Part shown: positions 8,277 to 16,815 of the stretch, piece after piece
How the letters are laid out: each line of letters begins with the position of its first letter
Position numbering within the stretch: position 1 is the first letter of the stretch
NCBI GenBank assembly: GCA_951813575.1
Contig: OX638375.1
Span: forward strand, 1,341,001 to 1,405,000
Source of the DNA: Candidatus Binatia bacterium
Lineage (GTDB): Bacteria > Desulfobacterota > Binatia > UBA9968 > JAJDTQ01
Direction: 5' to 3'
DNA: 64,000 nucleotides
Notes under the pieces: model-generated
Database searches by the model: none
Told to the model about the DNA's origin: nothing
What the model saw: only the letters and a program-made list of their open reading frames with translations
Position numbers and translations under genes: made by a program

Positions 8277-9323
8277 ATGAGTGATGCGTCCCGAACGACA
8301 GCCGTTTCCCGAGCACCGGCCGAAGGCAAGGCCGGCCGTCTTGAAACCGGGTGGAGGGCCGCGCTCCTGACCTGCGTCGCGGCGGCCCTGTTGGTGCTGC
8401 CGCCCGCGGCCGAGGCGCTGGACGAGGCCTTTCTCATCGGGCTCTTCACCCGTATCTTCATCTTCGCGCTGGCCGCGGTGAGCCTGGACCTCATCCTCGG
8501 CTTCGGCGGCATGGTGAGCTTCGGCCACTCGGCCTACTTCGGCGCGGGCGCCTACGTGGTCGGCATCCTTTCGTTTCACGCCGCCGGGGGCGAGGCGCCG
8601 GCATGGCCGTTCTCCCTGCCGTGGATGGAGAGCGCCGTGGCCGCGTGGCCGCTGGCGGTGGCGGCCGCGGCACTGCTGGCCCTTCTGGTGGGCGCCGTCA
8701 GCCTGCGCACCAGCGGCATGTACTTCATCATGATCACGCTGGCGTTCGCGCAGATGCTCTACTACTTCTTCGTCTCCCTGGAAGTGTACGGCGGCGACGA
8801 CGGGCTGAGCATTGCCGGGAAGAACAACCTTCCGGGTCTCGACCTCGAGAACGAAGCCTCCTTCTATTACCTTTGCCTGCTCATCCTGGTGGTCTTCCTG
8901 CTGATCGGGCGGCGGCTGGTGCATTCCCGCTTCGGTATGGTGCTGCAGGGCTGCAAGGAAAACGAGCAGCGGATGCTGGCCCTGGGCTTTCCGGTCTACC
9001 GCTACAAACTCGCGGCCTTCGTCATGGCCGGGGCGGTGGCCGGCCTCGCGGGCGCGTTGATGGCCAACTACATGGGCTTCGTGAGCCCCGGACTGATGCA
9101 CTGGACCGTGTCCGGGGAAATCATGGTCATGGTGATCCTGGGCGGCATGGGCACGCTGGCGGGACCCGTCATCGGCGCCTTTGTGCTGCTGCTCCTCGAG
9201 GAGATTCTCTCCGCGTACATGGAACACTGGATGATCGTCCTGGGGCCGGTGATGGTCCTGGTGGTGCTGTTCGCTCGCCGCGGCATCTGGGGCTGGTTCC
9301 AGAGAGGAGACCCCGATGGCTGA
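8277..9323 (+). CDS. Branched-chain-amino-acid-type ABC transporter permease (LivM-like)
   Basis: 348 residues with an N-terminal hydrophilic stretch of about 27 residues and then multiple membrane segments. Family signatures are LDLILGFGGMVSFGHSAYFG, SLRTSGMYFIMITLAFAQM and the ATPase-contact loop ILGGMGTLAGPVIGAF. It pairs with the preceding LivH-like permease. The gap from that gene is 34 nt and it overlaps the following ATPase gene by 8 bp, which indicates co-translation. The exact start among early in-frame codons is uncertain because no clear ribosome-binding site precedes ATG 8277. Confidence 0.92.
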   Translation: MSDASRTTAVSRAPAEGKAGRLETGWRAALLTCVAAALLVLPPAAEALDEAFLIGLFTRIFIFALAAVSLDLILGFGGMVSFGHSAYFGAGAYVVGILSFHAAGGEAPAWPFSLPWMESAVAAWPLAVAAAALLALLVGAVSLRTSGMYFIMITLAFAQMLYYFFVSLEVYGGDDGLSIAGKNNLPGLDLENEASFYYLCLLILVVFLLIGRRLVHSRFGMVLQGCKENEQRMLALGFPVYRYKLAAFVMAGAVAGLAGALMANYMGFVSPGLMHWTVSGEIMVMVILGGMGTLAGPVIGAFVLLLLEEILSAYMEHWMIVLGPVMVLVVLFARRGIWGWFQRGDPDG

Positions 9324-10065
9324 AGCGCTGCTCACGGCCCGCCGGCTCACCAAGGCCTACGGCGCCCTGAAGGCCACGGATTCCCTCTCCCTCGACGTGA
9401 TCCACGGAGAGATCCACGCCGTCATCGGCCCCAACGGCGCGGGCAAGACCACGGCCATCAAGCAACTGTCCGGCGAGGTGGCGTCGGACCAGGGCACCAT
9501 CCACCTCGGCGGACGGGACATCACCCGCCAGCCCATGCACGAGCGCGCCCGGCTCGGGCTGGCCCGCTCGTTTCAGATCACCTCGGTATTCGGCGGATTC
9601 ACCGCCGAGGACAACGTGGCCATGGCGGTGCAGGCCCACGACGGCCACTCCTTCCGGTTCTGGCGCCGCGCGCGTTCGGAAGCGGCGCTGCGCGAGCCCG
9701 CGCGCCGGACCCTGGAGCAGGTGGGGCTGGGGGGACGAGGCGGCGTCATCGCCCGCAACCTGGCCCACGGCGAGCAGCGCCAGCTCGAGATCGCCATGGC
9801 GCTGGCCACGGACCCCTCGCTGCTGTTGCTGGACGAGCCCATGGCCGGCATGGGCCCCGACGAGGCCAACCGCATGGTGGCGTTGCTGGGCGGGCTCAAG
9901 GGGCGGGTGGCGATCCTCCTGGTGGAGCACGACATGGACGCCGTGTTCGCCCTGGCGGACCGGGTCACCGTCCTGGTCTCCGGGCGCGAGGTGGCCACCG
10001 GCTCGCCGGACGCCATCCGGGCCGACCCGGTGGTGCGGCAGGCGTATCTGGGAGAGGACGCGTGA
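9316..10065 (+). CDS. Branched-chain-amino-acid-type ABC transporter ATP-binding protein (LivG-like)
   Basis: 249 residues with Walker A GPNGAGKTT (about residues 37-45), signature NLAHGEQRQLEIAMAL, Walker B LLLLDEPMAGMGP and switch histidine in LLVEHDMDAVF. The signature reads AHGEQ, the variant usual for LivG. Length and motifs fit LivG, one of the two ATPases of this importer class. GAGGAGA lies 5 nt before the ATG, inside the end of the permease gene. It overlaps the next ATPase gene by 4 bp. Confidence 0.93.
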   Translation: MAEALLTARRLTKAYGALKATDSLSLDVIHGEIHAVIGPNGAGKTTAIKQLSGEVASDQGTIHLGGRDITRQPMHERARLGLARSFQITSVFGGFTAEDNVAMAVQAHDGHSFRFWRRARSEAALREPARRTLEQVGLGGRGGVIARNLAHGEQRQLEIAMALATDPSLLLLDEPMAGMGPDEANRMVALLGGLKGRVAILLVEHDMDAVFALADRVTVLVSGREVATGSPDAIRADPVVRQAYLGEDA

Positions 10066-10778
10066 TGCTGGAGATGGAAGGCGTCCAGAGCTTCTACGGT
10101 CCGAGTCAGGTGTTGTTCGACGTGAGCCTCCGGGTCGACGCGGGCGAGATGGTGACCCTCATGGGCCGGAACGGCATGGGCAAGACCACCACGGTGAAGT
10201 CCATCATGGGGCTGGTGCAACCACGGGCGGGAAGAATCCGGTTCCAGGGGGCCGAGATCCAGGGCTGGCCCAGCTATGCGGTGGCCAGGGCCGGCATCGG
10301 GCTCGTGCCGGAAGGAAGGCAAGTCTTCCCGAACCTCACGGTGCGGGAGAACCTGCTGGTGGCCGCCGGATACGGCTCCGGGTCCCAGGGGCCCGACTTG
10401 GACCCCTGGACCGTGGAACGCATATTCGAGATGTTTCCCGCGTTGGAATCGCGCCAGAACCTGTACGGCCGCAACCTGTCGGGTGGCGAGCAGCAGATGC
10501 TCGCCATCGGCCGGGCGCTCATGACCAACGCCCCGCTGATCCTGCTGGACGAGGCCACCGAGGGGCTGGCGCCGCTCGTGTGCGCCGAGATCTGGCGTTG
10601 TCTGGAGCGGCTCAAGGCCGTGGGGCAGGCCATCCTGCTCATCGACAGCAACCACGGCGCGCTGATGCAGATCGCCGACCGCCACTACATCATGGAGAAA
10701 GGCCGCATCACCTGGACCGGCGACTCCGCGGCCTTGGCCGCGGCGGACGATGTGCGGCACCGCTACCTTGGGGTTTAG
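10062..10778 (+). CDS. Branched-chain-amino-acid-type ABC transporter ATP-binding protein (LivF-like)
   Basis: 238 residues with Walker A GRNGMGKTTTVKS, signature LSGGEQQMLAIGRAL and Walker B LILLDEATEGLAP, the typical LivF variants. The GTG at 10062 overlaps the LivG stop codon; ATG 10065 is an equally good start one codon later. It is the last gene of the importer. A minus-strand gene ends 12 nt downstream, so transcription converges here. Confidence 0.93.
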   Translation: MMLEMEGVQSFYGPSQVLFDVSLRVDAGEMVTLMGRNGMGKTTTVKSIMGLVQPRAGRIRFQGAEIQGWPSYAVARAGIGLVPEGRQVFPNLTVRENLLVAAGYGSGSQGPDLDPWTVERIFEMFPALESRQNLYGRNLSGGEQQMLAIGRALMTNAPLILLDEATEGLAPLVCAEIWRCLERLKAVGQAILLIDSNHGALMQIADRHYIMEKGRITWTGDSAALAAADDVRHRYLGV

Positions 10779-10790
10779 TAGGTGACCCGG

Positions 10791-11456
10791 CTACCGCCGC
10801 TGAGGCCAGGCGTTCACCATCCCCTGGTTCGGCGCATACCGGTATTTGTGATCCAGCACGTAACCGCCTCTTGACTTGTACCAGTACTCAAACTCCAGGG
10901 CGGACAAGTTGTGATCGCCGTCGAACTCGATCCGATAAATCTCAAGGGCGGTCTTGAAGCACCGTCTTCTCTTTCCCGGTTCCCATCCGTACCCCGCGGG
11001 GAACTTGCACCGGTCCGGCCCGCGGGTCCTCTCTCGCCCTTTCCGAATCTCCCATAGGCGTCCGATCCCCTTGGCGTGGCACTCGAAGTACTGCGTTTTT
11101 GAGCCATCCACCTTCTCCCTCGACCAGATTTGCCTGCCCTTCCATTCCTTGGGCCCTTTTATCGTGGTCGTGCTTCGGTTGTTGACGTGGAAAATGGTGT
11201 CCGCCTCATGCATGCACGGGGCGTCCTTGTCGCCATCCCATTCAGCCCCGGTCCACAACTGGTAGGGGATAAAAAGGCGCTTGGCATCACACTCATAGAG
11301 GTGGGCGACGTTCCAGGGGGAAGCGCCCTTCTTGGGCTCCTTGCAGGCCAACTCGTGCAGGGCAGCAGCATCCTCGACGACCGGGGTGTGGAAAAATGCA
11401 TTGCCCGCGGAACTCGGGCCAAGCAACCCCACGAAAAGAATCAGCACATAGTACAT
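10791..11456 (-). CDS. Secreted protein of unknown function
   Basis: I do not recognise this 221-residue protein. It has a short hydrophobic N-terminus (MYYVLILFVGLLGPSSAGNA) that looks like a signal peptide. The rest is hydrophilic, rich in Trp, Tyr, Lys and Arg, with about six cysteines (ELACKE, YECDAK, APCMHE, FECHAK, DRCKF, RRCFK) that could form disulphides outside the cytoplasm. The ATG is preceded by GAGGAGGG. It is convergent with the LivF-like gene and lies just downstream of the glycosyltransferase gene on the same strand. Confidence 0.6.
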   Translation of the reverse strand: MYYVLILFVGLLGPSSAGNAFFHTPVVEDAAALHELACKEPKKGASPWNVAHLYECDAKRLFIPYQLWTGAEWDGDKDAPCMHEADTIFHVNNRSTTTIKGPKEWKGRQIWSREKVDGSKTQYFECHAKGIGRLWEIRKGRERTRGPDRCKFPAGYGWEPGKRRRCFKTALEIYRIEFDGDHNLSALEFEYWYKSRGGYVLDHKYRYAPNQGMVNAWPQRR

Positions 11457-11476
11457 AGGCCCTCCTCGCTATATCG

Positions 11477-12367
11477 TCACGACTGCCGGTCCCGGCTCTT
11501 CCGTATGAACGAACGCAGCCTGCCGCTGGCCGAGCCCTTCCGGTACCTCCCTTTCACGGCATGACGGATCTGGCAGCAGCCCGGGATGTCGAGAGATGTG
11601 CCGTTGGTTCCCAGCAGCCACCGGAACGCCCGGTCCTCGTAGGCCTTGCGCCAACGCGGCGCGGGCCGCTGGTAGAGGTCGATGGATTCGCAGTAGCCCA
11701 CGGCCCGCGCCACGTCGCCGTGAGTGATCTGGTAGGGTCCCTTGGCGCGGTCGTGGTTGCCGCCGTACGGGCGGAACGCCTCCAAAGGGATGTCGCGCAC
11801 GGCCGGGGCGGCGCGGCCCTGCCTCATGAGCTCGTGGTCTTCCGGCAGCAATGACGTGCCCCGCGGCGACCTTGGATGCACCAGGACATCGTCCCGCCCC
11901 TGCAGCAGATCCGCCAGCGCATCCAGACAGCCCTCATGGAACACCAGGTCCACGTCGGTGAACCACACCCAGTCGGCGCGGGTGGCCCGGGCGGCCAGGT
12001 TCCGGCCGATGCTGCGGCGGAAGAGTTGCTCCTCGGGCAGCGGCCGCCAACACCAGGTGACGCCGGGCACATCGATGCCCTCGAAGAACCGCAGCACCGG
12101 CACCACCGACTCGTCGTCGGACGCGTGGTACACGGTCATGGTGACGTCGAGCTTGTCGGTGCGGTAGTTGACCAGGGAACTGAGCTGGTAGACGAGGAAG
12201 TGGCCGTAGCGCCAGCAGTGGCTCACGATCTCGAGGGAGAGCCTTCCGCTGCGCCGGGCGCGGGACACGCCCGCGGGGTCCGTGTCCCGGAACCACGAGG
12301 CGGGAAGCGCGCCTGTGGCAGCGAACCGGTAGAACAACCCCGCGGCCGTGTCGACAACTTCCGACAT
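11477..12367 (-). CDS. GT-A-fold glycosyltransferase-like protein
   Basis: 296 residues from ATG 12367, with GGGAG about 10 nt upstream; the frame extends further upstream but looks non-coding. The sequence begins a Rossmann-like fold around SLEIVSHCWRYGHFLVYQLS, then LDVTMTVYHASDDESVV, and has a DxD-type metal/nucleotide-sugar motif in WVWFTDVDLVFH (DVD about residues 138-140). This fits glycosyltransferase family 2-like enzymes. The acceptor is unknown and no polysaccharide cluster surrounds it. It lies upstream of, and 20 nt from, the secreted unknown gene, and is divergent from the NitT/TauT ATPase gene. Confidence 0.65.
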   Translation of the reverse strand: MSEVVDTAAGLFYRFAATGALPASWFRDTDPAGVSRARRSGRLSLEIVSHCWRYGHFLVYQLSSLVNYRTDKLDVTMTVYHASDDESVVPVLRFFEGIDVPGVTWCWRPLPEEQLFRRSIGRNLAARATRADWVWFTDVDLVFHEGCLDALADLLQGRDDVLVHPRSPRGTSLLPEDHELMRQGRAAPAVRDIPLEAFRPYGGNHDRAKGPYQITHGDVARAVGYCESIDLYQRPAPRWRKAYEDRAFRWLLGTNGTSLDIPGCCQIRHAVKGRYRKGSASGRLRSFIRKSRDRQS

Positions 12368-12581
12368 TACCGTCCGTCTCCCGGTCGACTCGAGCCCGCA
12401 CAAGCCCGCCGCGCCACGCGATTCATTGAACAAGACACCCTGACACCTTCGAAACGGACTGTGGCGATGCTGGCACGGGAAGTCAAGCGCATACGACTTC
12501 TCTTGAACGCTCATTCGCCCACTCCGGTAAAGCCGTTCCATCACTTGTCACCCCGTGGTCCTTGTAGTAGTTTCGAGGCCG

Positions 12582-13358
12582 ATGGAACCCTATATCCGAT
12601 CCACCGATATCACGCTGACGTTCACGCCCAAGAACCGGGACGCGGTCACCGCCCTGAAGGATTTCCGCATCGAGCTGAACAGCGGCGAGTTCGTCTCCAT
12701 CGTCGGGCCGTCGGGCTGCGGCAAGAGCACCTTCCTGAACGTGCTGCTGGGATTGCTCAAGCCCGACAAGGGCGAGATGGAGATCGGCGGCAAGAAGATC
12801 ACCGGCCCCGGCGTCGAGCGCGCCATGGTCTTCCAGGAGTTCGGGCTGCTGCCCTGGCGGACGGTGCTGGCCAACGTGGAGTTGGGGCCGGAGCTCAAGG
12901 GAGAGTCGGTGGCCTCGCGGCGGCCCAGAGCCCAGGAGCTCATCAACCTCGTGGGGCTCACCGGGTTCGAGGGACACTTTCCGCATGAGCTGTCGGGCGG
13001 CATGAAGCAGCGGGTGGGGCTGGCCCGGGCGCTGGCCACGGATCCCGAGGTGCTGCTCATGGACGAGCCCTTCGCGGCGCTGGACGCGCAGACCCGGGAC
13101 CTCATGCAGGCCGAACTGCTGCAGATCTGGGACAAGCACAAGAAGACCGTGCTGTTCGTCACCCACAGCATCGAGGAGGCGGCCTATCTCTCCGACCGCG
13201 TGATCGTCATGACCAAGAGGCCCGGTAGGACCAAGAGGATCATCAAGATCAACCTGCCGAGGCCGCGGGGTTACGAGATGCGGCTGTCGCCGGAGTTCAA
13301 CGACATCAAGCTCGACATCTGGAACAACCTCAAGGACGAGCTCAACGCGCGAGAGTGA
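12582..13358 (+). CDS. NitT/TauT-type ABC transporter ATP-binding protein
   Basis: 258 residues. Walker A GPSGCGKSTFLN, Q-loop VFQEFGLLPWRTVLANV, signature LSGGMKQRVGLARAL, Walker B VLLMDEPFAALDAQTR and switch His in FVTHSIEEA are diagnostic of the nitrate/sulfonate/taurine importer ATPases (SsuB/TauB/NrtD). ATG 12582 gives the family start; the frame upstream adds nine unrelated residues. One base separates its stop from the next permease gene. With two permeases and a convergent binding protein it makes one complete importer. Confidence 0.92.
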   Translation: MEPYIRSTDITLTFTPKNRDAVTALKDFRIELNSGEFVSIVGPSGCGKSTFLNVLLGLLKPDKGEMEIGGKKITGPGVERAMVFQEFGLLPWRTVLANVELGPELKGESVASRRPRAQELINLVGLTGFEGHFPHELSGGMKQRVGLARALATDPEVLLMDEPFAALDAQTRDLMQAELLQIWDKHKKTVLFVTHSIEEAAYLSDRVIVMTKRPGRTKRIIKINLPRPRGYEMRLSPEFNDIKLDIWNNLKDELNARE

Positions 13359-13359
13359 C

Positions 13360-14145
13360 ATGGGATTCAAGGGACTGTCGGAAAGCAGCGTGCGCTTCCT
13401 GCTGGGGGCGGGGGCGGTGGCGGGTTTCTTCCTCGTGTGGGAGTTCCTGCTCACCTACGTCTTCGTCTTCAACCCGTTCTTCATCACCAAGCCGTCGTTG
13501 ATGTGGGGGGCCACCGGCGACCTGATCCTCAGCGGCGAGCTCTGGAAGGACATCTACGTAAGCGGCACGCCCTTCGTGTTCGGCTTCGCGGCCGCCGTCG
13601 TCATCGGCATCCCCGTGGGGGTAGTCATGGGCTGGAGACGAAGGGTGGCGTTCACCCTGGACCCGTTTCTCACCGCCCTATACGCCAGCCCGCTGGTGGC
13701 GCTGGCGCCGCTCCTCATCGTCATGTTCGGCGTGGGCGTCAAAGGCAAGACCATCCTGATCTTTCTCCTCGCGGTGTTCCCGTTCATCTTCAACGCCTTC
13801 GCCGGCGTGCGCTCGGTCGATAACCTGCTCATCAACGTCGTCAGGTCCCTGGGAGGGAAGGAGCGCGACCTCTACTTCAAGGTCATCCTGCCGAGCACCC
13901 TCCCCTACCTCGTGGCGGGCGCGCGCATCGCCATCGGCCGGGGCATCGTCGGCATCATCGTCGGCGAGTTCTACGCCGCCTCCGAGGGCATCGGCCACGC
14001 GCTGATCTGGTTCGGGGACATGTACCAGCTTGCGCATATGTTCGTGTGCATCCTGGTGCTGATGATCATCGCGGTGATCTTTACCCAAGGCCTGCGCAAG
14101 GCCGAACTCGCCATCGCGCCCTGGCGCACCCAGGAAACACGATGA
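13360..14145 (+). CDS. NitT/TauT-type ABC transporter permease
   Basis: 261 residues with about six membrane segments. The EAA-loop region IINVVRSLGGKERDLYF-like (LINVVRSLGGKERDLYFKVI) followed by LPSTLPYLVAGARIAIGRG matches the SsuC/TauC permease family. It overlaps the next permease gene by an ATGA junction, so the two are probably translated together and form a heterodimeric channel. Confidence 0.9.
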   Translation: MGFKGLSESSVRFLLGAGAVAGFFLVWEFLLTYVFVFNPFFITKPSLMWGATGDLILSGELWKDIYVSGTPFVFGFAAAVVIGIPVGVVMGWRRRVAFTLDPFLTALYASPLVALAPLLIVMFGVGVKGKTILIFLLAVFPFIFNAFAGVRSVDNLLINVVRSLGGKERDLYFKVILPSTLPYLVAGARIAIGRGIVGIIVGEFYAASEGIGHALIWFGDMYQLAHMFVCILVLMIIAVIFTQGLRKAELAIAPWRTQETR

Positions 14146-14942
14146 ACCGCTACCTGTCACAGTACCGGGAGAACGAGGAACCCATTCTGGGATGGGGCTT
14201 CATCGTGCTGTTCCTGCTGGTCTGGGAATTCATCCCCCACGTGGTGACGCTGCCCAAGGGGCTGGCGCTCTTCTTCACGACGCCGTACCACATCGGCGCC
14301 AAGCTCGTCGAGATGAGCACCTCAAGCGAAGTGGCGTTTCACTTCTACGTCAGCGCCACCGAGTTCGTCATCGGCTTGGGGCTGTCCATCGCGGTCGCGC
14401 TGCCCGTGGGGCTGGTCATGGGGCGTTTCAACACGCTCAACGCCATGTTCGACCCCTTCGTCACCGCCTTCAACGCCACCCCCCGGCTGGTGTTCCTGCC
14501 GCTGGTGGTGCTCTGGTTCGGCTTCGGAATCTGGTCCACCGTGGTGATCGTCTTCATCGGCGCCCTGTTCCCGCTCCTCATCAACACCTACGAGGGCGTC
14601 AAGAACATCGACCGCGTGCTCGTGAACGTGGTCCGCTCCTTCGGCGCCAACGAGTGGCAGCTCATGAAGATCGTGGTGCTGCCCAACTCTCTGCCCTACA
14701 TCATCGCAGGCCTCAGGCTCGCCATCGGCCGCGCCATCCTGGGCGTGGTGGTGGGAGAGTTCTTCGGCTCCGACCAGGGCATCGGCTACCTCATGGCCGC
14801 CGCCGCCGGCAACTACATCGTGGACGTGGTCTTCGCCGGCCTCATCCTGTTCATGGCCATCTCCCTGGTGATGACCATGGCGGTGAAGAAGCTGGAGGAC
14901 CGGCTCAGCCGTTGGCGGCCGGAGCAGGTGAAGACGTTCTGA
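14142..14942 (+). CDS. NitT/TauT-type ABC transporter permease (second)
   Basis: 266 residues, homologous to the preceding permease: VLVNVVRSFGANEWQLMKIV then LPNSLPYIIAGLRLAIGRA. Two non-identical permeases imply a heterodimer, unlike the homodimeric SsuC. The ATG overlaps the upstream stop (ATGA); the frame further upstream is a shadow of the preceding gene. A strong hairpin follows 24 nt after the stop. Confidence 0.9.
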   Translation: MNRYLSQYRENEEPILGWGFIVLFLLVWEFIPHVVTLPKGLALFFTTPYHIGAKLVEMSTSSEVAFHFYVSATEFVIGLGLSIAVALPVGLVMGRFNTLNAMFDPFVTAFNATPRLVFLPLVVLWFGFGIWSTVVIVFIGALFPLLINTYEGVKNIDRVLVNVVRSFGANEWQLMKIVVLPNSLPYIIAGLRLAIGRAILGVVVGEFFGSDQGIGYLMAAAAGNYIVDVVFAGLILFMAISLVMTMAVKKLEDRLSRWRPEQVKTF

Positions 14943-14966
14943 GGACTGGCGGAAGGGATACGTATA

Positions 14967-15001
14967 CGCGGGGGGCGCGACCATTGGCCGCGTCCCCCGC
15001 G
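14967..15001. terminator. Bidirectional hairpin terminator candidate
   Basis: The arm 14967-14979 pairs with 14989-15001 over 13 positions (one G-U), with a 9-nt loop ACCATTGGC. It lies between the convergent permease gene and the binding-protein gene, the expected place for a shared terminator. Only a short TTT follows on the plus strand. Confidence 0.6.
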
Positions 15002-15027
15002 TGCTTTCAGAATCGTTGCGGGCCGGT

Positions 15028-16053
15028 CTACAGCGGCTTCGGCTGCAGGTAGTAACCCCGCTCCCTGAGGGTCTCGTTCAGCAGATCCCTGGCGACGAAC
15101 TTCTCGACGTCGGGGAGGGGCTTGTCCTTGGGCCAGAGGTTCTTCGCGATCATGCGCTTGACGCGGGACTCGAACAGGCTCCTGACCAGGGCTTCGGGCA
15201 TGTCCGGGCCGTACTGGTCGAACACTTCCTCCCAGACCCCTTCGGCTTCCCTGCGGTCCTTCATGGCGAAGTACTTCTGGATGACGTCCACGGACCCTTC
15301 CTTGTTGGTCTTCATGTACTCCGCGGCCTCGGCCATGGCGTGGATGAAGGCCTTGGCGGTTTTCCGGTTGGTCTTGAGGAAGTCGTTGTGGACCCAGAAG
15401 CTGCCGCCGATGCGGGGCAGGTACTTGCCGGTCTTCAGGATGACCTTGAAGCCGGCGAGCTTGGCCTTGGCGGCGTGGGGGAACGTGAGCAGGCCGGCAT
15501 GGATGTCGCCGTTGATCATGGCGGCGATCCGTTCGGCCTCGCCCCGGAAGCTGATGACCTTGTAGTCGCGTCCGGGCTCCATGCCGAAGTTCTTGGACAG
15601 CACGATGTCGGCCTCATCGTAGTCGGCGCTGCCGGGGCGGCCCAGGCCGATGATCTTGCCCTTGAGGTCCTTCACCGACTTGATGCTCGCGTGGGCGGTG
15701 ACCGTCCACTGTGAGATCAGGGACTGGCCCACCAGGTAGGTGATGGGCGCGCCCTTGAGGGCGGCCTGGGAACCGCCGCCGGGAATCGGCACGAAGTCGA
15801 TCTGCTTGGCGATGCCGGCGTTGAGCAAGGCCTTGCCGCTCATGCTGCGGTACTTGCCTTCCAGCCCGTACTTCTTGAAGATGCCCTGCTCCATGGCGAT
15901 GTACGAGGGGATGTGGAATCCGCTCGCCGAGGTGGTGCGGCCCACGCTGATGGGCGTCATGTCCGCCGCGCTCGCGGCGGTGGCCGCAAGGGTTGCGATG
16001 CCGAACGCCAACAACACTGCCGGAGCCGTCCATTTGTTCCTGAATTGCTTCAT
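15028..16053 (-). CDS. NitT/TauT-type ABC transporter substrate-binding protein (NMT1-like)
   Basis: 341 residues with a Sec signal peptide (KWTAPAVLLAFGIATLAATA, cleavage after ASA). The mature part is an SsuA/THI5-like type II binding protein: ISVGRTTSASGFHIPSYIAM, KSVKDLKGKIIGLGRPGS and DIHAGLLTFPHAAKAKLAG. ATG 16053 has AAGGAG 7 nt upstream, better than the in-frame ATG nine codons before it. It is on the opposite strand to the ATPase and permeases and convergent with them, so it has its own promoter, presumably upstream of 16053. The substrate is not deducible. Confidence 0.9.
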   Translation of the reverse strand: MKQFRNKWTAPAVLLAFGIATLAATAASAADMTPISVGRTTSASGFHIPSYIAMEQGIFKKYGLEGKYRSMSGKALLNAGIAKQIDFVPIPGGGSQAALKGAPITYLVGQSLISQWTVTAHASIKSVKDLKGKIIGLGRPGSADYDEADIVLSKNFGMEPGRDYKVISFRGEAERIAAMINGDIHAGLLTFPHAAKAKLAGFKVILKTGKYLPRIGGSFWVHNDFLKTNRKTAKAFIHAMAEAAEYMKTNKEGSVDVIQKYFAMKDRREAEGVWEEVFDQYGPDMPEALVRSLFESRVKRMIAKNLWPKDKPLPDVEKFVARDLLNETLRERGYYLQPKPL

Positions 16054-16163
16054 TTCGTTACTCCTTGTTGTTTTCTTCACCGCAAACCGATGAGCGAGTG
16101 CACTCTATGACAGAGTGGTTCGGGTTTGCAAGGGGGGTTGCCCTCTCCCCGCGGGGTGACGGT

Positions 16164-16787
16164 TCAGCGGCAGAGCGGCCAGACTTGGTACCAGGAGTCG
16201 CAACGGAAACGGGACTCGCATTGGGCGAGCTGGGAGCGATACTGGGCGGCGGTGGCGGCCACGCGGCGGGCGGTGCGCTGGACCTGGGGCTTCTTCTTCC
16301 AGGTGCCGCGACGGTAACCGCCGCGGCCCTCGTGATAGGCGAGATAGAGTCTTTCGGCGTTGCTGCGCGAGATGCCGATCTCGCGCCAGGTCTTGTAGTT
16401 GTACCAGCCGATGAAGTCCATGGCGTCCTCCATGTCCCCGCGGCTGCGGAACAGGCTTCCCCGCTCGGCCTCGTACTCGCTCCAGACAGGATCCTGGGCC
16501 TGGGCGTAGCCCCGGGCCGACGACGCGCGCCCCAGCGGAATGAAGAGCAGCCATCGCATGGGCGGCCTGGCGTCGCTCCGAAAGCTCGACTCGTGACGCA
16601 CGAAGGCCATGAGGATGTGCACCGGCGTCCCCCACTTCTTCTGTGAGTCGCGGGCGTAGTCGTACCATTCAGGGTTGTGGGCAAACAGCTCGCAGACATC
16701 CCGTTGATGTTGAGGCGGCGGCACGTAGTTGCAACCCGCCGCCCACGCCAGAAGGATCGCCGCCAGCACTGTCCGCAGGAGAGCCAT
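16164..16787 (-). CDS. SLT-domain lytic transglycosylase-like lipoprotein
   Basis: 207 residues. The N-terminus MALLRTVLAAILLAWAAGC ends in a lipobox (WAAGC), so it is probably anchored in the outer membrane. The segment VHILMAFVRHESSFRSDARP contains the ES motif of SLT transglycosylases (catalytic Glu), followed by AYGYAQ-like RGYAQAQDPVWSEY and IGWYNYKTWREIG. These enzymes cleave peptidoglycan glycan strands to anhydromuropeptides. The gene follows the TRAP permease gene on the same strand by 28 nt but is not functionally linked in any obvious way. Confidence 0.8.
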   Translation of the reverse strand: MALLRTVLAAILLAWAAGCNYVPPPQHQRDVCELFAHNPEWYDYARDSQKKWGTPVHILMAFVRHESSFRSDARPPMRWLLFIPLGRASSARGYAQAQDPVWSEYEAERGSLFRSRGDMEDAMDFIGWYNYKTWREIGISRSNAERLYLAYHEGRGGYRRGTWKKKPQVQRTARRVAATAAQYRSQLAQCESRFRCDSWYQVWPLCR

Positions 16788-16815
16788 GTCCCGGGGAGGA
16801 CCCTTTTGCCACGCG

